From the NCBI GenBank assembly GCA_002338255.1, contig DDHX01000038.1, positions 21,861-28,557 of the forward strand: a stretch of 6,697 nt of DNA. The letters are read 5' to 3'. Position numbers and translations under genes: made by a program. The stretch comes from Ruminococcaceae bacterium UBA1865 (GTDB taxonomy: Bacteria; Bacillota; Clostridia; Oscillospirales; Acutalibacteraceae). Positions 5,685 through 6,697 of the stretch are shown piece by piece (position 1 is the stretch's first letter; every line of letters starts with the position of its first letter). The notes below the pieces were generated by a model, which was given only the letters and a program-made list of their open reading frames with translations, was not told the origin of the DNA and ran no database searches.

Positions 5685-5713
5685 ATTATAGCATACAGGC
5701 TATTATTTGTAAA
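5685..5713 (-). promoter_or_regulatory. Promoter of rpsO(-pnp)
   Basis: On the minus strand TTTACA (5713-5708), a 17-bp spacer and a perfect TATAAT (5690-5685) form a strong SigA-type promoter, with TG at the extended -10 position. The -35 box lies only seven bases past the ribF stop. Transcription should start near 5678. Confidence 0.85.
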
Positions 5714-5719
5714 TCATTT

Positions 5720-6649
5720 TTATTTGCAGCTGCAGCCGTTTTTTTCAAGGTATTCCCTCGCCTGCTCTCCATCCTTTAGGATTGCCTCTCTGAGCTCGGA
5801 TAATCCATCGAATTTAACCTCAGGGCGAAGAAATTTCACCAAATCCACACGAATCATTTTGCCGTAAAAATCTTCCCCGTGGTAATCGGGCAGCCAGGTC
5901 TCCGCCAACGCGCAGGTCACACCGACTGTGGGATTAACCCCCACGTTGGTCACTCCGCAGTATTCCCTGCCCTCAAAGTACACCTTTGAAGCGTATACGC
6001 CAAACAGAGGTAGTACAAAGTCGGTCGGAATCGCCTGATTAACCGTGGGCGTACCTAACTTATGGCCGATTCTCCGGCCATGCTGAACCTCCGAGCGGTA
6101 CCCGTAAGGTCTGCCCAAAAGCTGAGCCGCCTCGTCCACGTCCCCGTTTGCTATGAGCCCCCGTATCCGCGTGGAGCTGACCGGCTCGCCGTCAAACAGC
6201 ACCGCGCCGGCAACCTGCGTTTCAATGCCGCGTTCTTCGCAAATTTGGGAAAGCGTTTGACTGGTTCCTCTGCCCCCACAGCCAAAGGTAAAGTTAAAGC
6301 CGCAGCAAACCTTTTTGGCGTGACAGACCTTCATCAGTATCTGTTCCACAAATTCTTCCGAAGACAAATCCTTGATAGCTGAAAACCGTAAAATATAAAG
6401 TTGCTCGACTCCAAAGTCCTTCAGCAGATCAATTTTCTGTTCCCTCGTAATAATCTCGCCACCCGCGCTGCCGCCAAGGTCGGTAAGCGGATTTTGCGCA
6501 AAGGTCAGCACCGTTGGAACAAGTCCCTGCTCTTTACCGCTGACCGCGGAGGAAATTACTTTTTTATGGCCGATGTGCAGGCCGTCAAAGCTGCCCAAAG
6601 CCACGGCGGAATTGCCAGGCGAGGGCGTTAAATCACTGTAAACTTTCAT
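5720..6649 (-). CDS. ribF: Bifunctional riboflavin kinase / FAD synthetase
   Basis: RibF phosphorylates riboflavin to FMN and adenylylates FMN to FAD. The 309-aa product has both halves at normal length. The N-terminal FAD synthetase shows the nucleotidyltransferase signature GSFDGLHIGH (19-28), LTFAQNP (48-54), CGFNFTFGCGGRG (116-128) and SSTRIR (158-163). The C-terminal flavokinase domain shows GRRIGHKLGTPTVNQ (191-205, with the GTPTVN variant of the GxPTxN nucleotide-binding motif), GVYASKV (217-223) and YCGVTNVGVNPTV (230-242), then the ETW segment and YHGEDFYG (256-263). The chain ends in NGCSCK, a Cys-x-Cys tail I cannot assign. TTGGAG lies eight bases before the ATG. An overlapping ATGTAATG just upstream makes a start-stop codon pair. 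No terminator separates it from rpsO, so read-through is likely. Confidence 0.96.
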   Translation of the reverse strand: MKVYSDLTPSPGNSAVALGSFDGLHIGHKKVISSAVSGKEQGLVPTVLTFAQNPLTDLGGSAGGEIITREQKIDLLKDFGVEQLYILRFSAIKDLSSEEFVEQILMKVCHAKKVCCGFNFTFGCGGRGTSQTLSQICEERGIETQVAGAVLFDGEPVSSTRIRGLIANGDVDEAAQLLGRPYGYRSEVQHGRRIGHKLGTPTVNQAIPTDFVLPLFGVYASKVYFEGREYCGVTNVGVNPTVGVTCALAETWLPDYHGEDFYGKMIRVDLVKFLRPEVKFDGLSELREAILKDGEQAREYLEKNGCSCK

Positions 6650-6673
6650 TACATACGCTCCAAATTATTCTAC

Positions 6674-6697
6674 TGATACTAATCCAACGCGCTTCGC
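6674..6697. repeat. Partial second copy of the ATACTAA repeat at the window edge
   Basis: TGATACTAATCCAA (6674-6687) matches the left end of the repeat at 2530-2545, TGATACTAACCTCCAA, apart from a 2-base gap. It is followed by GCGCTTCGC, reminiscent of the repeat core. The rest lies beyond the edge. If real, another copy sits just upstream of ribF. Matches this short could be chance. Confidence 0.4.

Noticed and set aside
6665..6697. Ten-codon tail (AKRVGLVSVE then TAA) in the ribF frame at the right edge, possibly the end of an upstream gene such as truB
   Set aside because: It is too short to identify, and the same bases match the repeat seen at 2530-2545; no decision is possible without more sequence.

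Overview
The window is one leftward-reading (minus strand) stretch of a bacterial chromosome. It carries six clear genes and one tentative small ORF. In transcription order they are ribF (FAD/FMN synthesis), rpsO (ribosomal protein S15), pnp (polynucleotide phosphorylase), a small membrane-anchored protein of unknown function, proB (glutamate 5-kinase) and proA (glutamyl-phosphate reductase, cut by the left edge). The content points to a Firmicute of the Clostridia, plausibly an Oscillospiraceae/Ruminococcaceae-type gut lineage. The reasons are strong AGGAG/GGAGG ribosome binding sites, TATAAT promoters in AT-rich gaps between moderately GC-rich genes, a ProB without the PUA domain, and the ribF-rpsO-pnp order. 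The family-level placement is inference.

Right part (6697-5037): ribF is followed by a near-consensus promoter and a roughly 100-nt rpsO leader that can hide its own Shine-Dalgarno sequence, as expected for S15 autoregulation. The rpsO-pnp gap (5037-5314) is rich in structure. It holds a terminator-like hairpin, a 104-bp palindromic MITE-like element built around a perfect 18-bp stem, and a 14-bp leader hairpin whose G.U pairs make it specific to the pnp sense RNA. PNPase has an Arg/Pro/Asp-rich tail containing a 27-bp tandem duplication. A strong intrinsic terminator ends pnp.

Middle (2717-2041): after the pnp terminator comes a promoter with a perfect TTGACA box, then a second MITE-like repeat with imperfect terminal inverted repeats. 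The 105-110 aa membrane-anchored protein follows and has no ATG start. A clean promoter then drives proB.

Left part (2040-1): proB and proA together convert glutamate to glutamate-5-semialdehyde for proline synthesis. The 100-bp gap between them holds a possible 22-codon ORF whose stop lies inside the proA ribosome binding site.

The coding content is mostly housekeeping. I saw no defence system, CRISPR array, prophage or evident new enzyme system. The points of interest are the two different MITE-like repeats in 5' leaders, the structured rpsO and pnp leaders, the unusual start of the small membrane protein, and the proB-proA gap.
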